A stretch of DNA of 6,429 nucleotides from Bacillota bacterium (lineage in GTDB: Bacteria; Bacillota; Clostridia; Christensenellales; CAG-138): NCBI GenBank assembly GCA_023453725.1, contig JAEXTB010000165.1, positions 1 through 6,429 on the forward strand. Direction: 5' to 3'. The notes under the pieces were generated by a model. The model did not search any database, was not told the origin of the DNA, and saw only the letters and a list, made by a program, of their open reading frames with translations. The position numbers were made by a program, and so were the translations under genes. Position 1 is the first letter of the stretch. Every line of letters begins with the position of its first letter. Shown here piece by piece: positions 5,901-6,429 of this stretch.

Positions 5901-5926
5901 GATAAGTGGCATGCCGGACACTTGTC
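5901..5926. promoter_or_regulatory. Imperfect inverted repeat abutting the larE -35 box
   Basis: GATAAGTG (5901-5908) and CACTTGTC (5919-5926) are complementary at 7 of 8 positions, with 10 bp between. The right arm ends one base before the -35 TTGACA. This placement suits a regulator site, but the pairing could be chance. Confidence 0.35.
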
Positions 5927-5955
5927 TTGACAGACCAGTTCGTCTACCATACAAT
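5927..5955 (+). promoter_or_regulatory. Near-consensus sigma-A promoter of larE
   Basis: -35 TTGACA (5927-5932, perfect), 17-bp spacer, -10 TACAAT (5950-5955, 5 of 6). Transcription would start near 5962, leaving about 75 nt of leader before the TTG start at 6037. Confidence 0.85.
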
Positions 5956-5980
5956 TTAGATTCACGAAACCGGTATCATT

Positions 5981-6013
5981 TGCCGCATATATCGGCTTAA
6001 GCCGAAGGCGGCA
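5981..6013 (+). ncRNA. Nested hairpin in the larE 5' leader
   Basis: Outer arms TGCCGC (5981-5986) and GCGGCA (6008-6013) enclose a perfect 14-bp palindrome, TCGGCTTAAGCCGA (5992-6005), which folds as a 5-bp stem with a TTAA loop. The structure ends 10 nt before the AGGAGA ribosome site. No T-run follows, so it is not an ordinary terminator. It does not match a riboswitch class I can recognise, and a DNA operator within the transcribed region is an alternative. Confidence 0.5.
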
Positions 6014-6023
6014 GTATAAATGT

Positions 6024-6029
6024 AGGAGA
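6024..6029 (+). promoter_or_regulatory. Ribosome binding site for the TTG start of larE
   Basis: AGGAGA seven bases before TTG 6037. The only nearby ATG (6020) is out of frame and is followed at once by TAG; in the larE frame a TAA lies at 5998-6000 with no ATG or GTG start after it, so TTG is the best start. Confidence 0.75.
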
Positions 6030-6036
6030 ACATCAA

Positions 6037-6429
6037 TTGAGCGAACAAGAAAAATTACAGGCGTTGGTGCGCTATTTACAAGAACTCGGAAGCGTAGCTG
6101 TCGCGTTTTCCGGAGGCGTCGACTCGACATTTTTATTAAAAGTGGCACAGGAGGCCCTGCCGGGGCATGTCATTGCCGTTACGGCGCGGTCCTGCTCGTT
6201 TCCGGAGCGTGAGCTGAAGGAAGCGATCGCATTTGCCGAGAGTCATCATATTCCGCATATCATCTGCGAGTCGGAGGAACTGGGCATCGAAGGGTTTTCA
6301 AGCAACCCCGTCAACCGCTGCTATCTTTGTAAAACGGAGTTGTTTACCAAACTGAAGAGGATTGCCTTGGAGCGTGGCATGAAGCACGTTGTGGAAGGCT
6401 CCAATACGGACGATATGGGGGATTACCGC
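6037..6429 (+). CDS. larE: ATP-dependent sacrificial sulfur transferase LarE (N-terminal half; cut by window end)
   Basis: LarE activates a pyridinium carboxylate intermediate with ATP and inserts sulfur during synthesis of the nickel-pincer nucleotide cofactor used by lactate racemase (LarA) and relatives. LarB and LarC complete the pathway in the cytoplasm. The 131 codons in the window contain the PP-loop ATPase motif FSGGVDST (24-31), NPVNRCYLCK (90-99) and EGSNTDDMGDYR (120-131), all typical of LarE. The family is about 270 residues long, so roughly half is missing. The residue that donates sulfur in LarE of the Lactobacillus type (a cysteine near 176), or the cluster-binding cysteines of other types, lie beyond the edge, so the type cannot be told. 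The start is TTG with AGGAGA seven bases upstream. It has its own strong promoter and a structured leader. Other lar genes might follow outside the window. Confidence 0.94.
   Translation, partial: MSEQEKLQALVRYLQELGSVAVAFSGGVDSTFLLKVAQEALPGHVIAVTARSCSFPERELKEAIAFAESHHIPHIICESEELGIEGFSSNPVNRCYLCKTELFTKLKRIALERGMKHVVEGSNTDDMGDYR

Noticed and set aside
5908..5915. Palindrome GGCATGCC
   Set aside because: An 8-bp palindrome is expected by chance and shows no special relation beyond lying inside the larger imperfect dyad.
5858..6148. 96-codon minus-strand open frame across the larE promoter and start
   Set aside because: It crosses a near-consensus promoter, a structured leader and the conserved PP-loop codons of larE, and has no family features.

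Overview
The window looks like chromosomal DNA of a moderately GC-rich, low-pathogenicity-signal member of the Firmicutes, most likely class Clostridia. The basis is strong GGAGG-type ribosome binding sites, sigma-A-like promoters with extended -10 boxes, TTG/ATG starts, and a gene set (radA, a thymidylate-kinase-like gene, a YbaK/ProX-type deacylase, a clostridial-style PLP enzyme, larE). The taxonomic call is inference; there is no rRNA or other marker here. I see no mobile element, CRISPR array, tRNA or rRNA.

Left part (1-2705, minus strand): a two-gene unit is read leftwards from a promoter at about 2670-2699. First comes a membrane-anchored protein (1420-2625) with a basic cytoplasmic tail, one transmembrane helix, a Pro/Thr linker and an extracytoplasmic domain that looks like a beta-propeller. 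Then, 32 bp later, comes radA (62-1387), the DNA-repair ATPase. No terminator is visible after radA, and a ribosome binding site with a TTG codon at the extreme left edge suggests that a further minus-strand gene begins there.

Middle part (2706-4182, plus strand): a divergent promoter with a consensus -10 box (2767-2796) drives a thymidylate kinase homologue (2843-3517). A perfect 11-bp-arm palindrome (3520-3543) and then a YbaK/EbsC (ProX-like) aminoacyl-tRNA deacylase (3616-4086) follow, closed by a rho-independent terminator (4149-4182).

Right part (4183-6429, plus strand): a PLP-dependent fold-type-II enzyme (4346-5821) forms its own transcription unit. It has a promoter at 4245-4273 preceded by two T-tract direct repeats 20 bp apart, and a strong terminator at 5844-5876. 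Its proline codon choice (mostly CCC) differs from its neighbours (mostly CCG), which suggests high expression or a different history. A near-consensus promoter (5927-5955) then starts a leader with a nested hairpin (5981-6013) and larE, the sulfur transferase of nickel-pincer cofactor synthesis; larE starts at TTG 6037 and is cut off by the window end after 131 codons.

The genes do not form one pathway. They are short neighbouring transcription units: DNA repair plus an envelope protein, nucleotide metabolism plus translation quality control, an orphan PLP enzyme, and nickel-cofactor synthesis. The non-housekeeping items most worth following are the uncharacterised PLP enzyme with its own control region, the larE leader and promoter-proximal inverted repeat, and the dyad overlapping the minus-strand promoter. 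No gene-free stretch exceeds 300 bases; the longest are 4087-4345, 2626-2842 and 5822-6036, and their contents are itemised.
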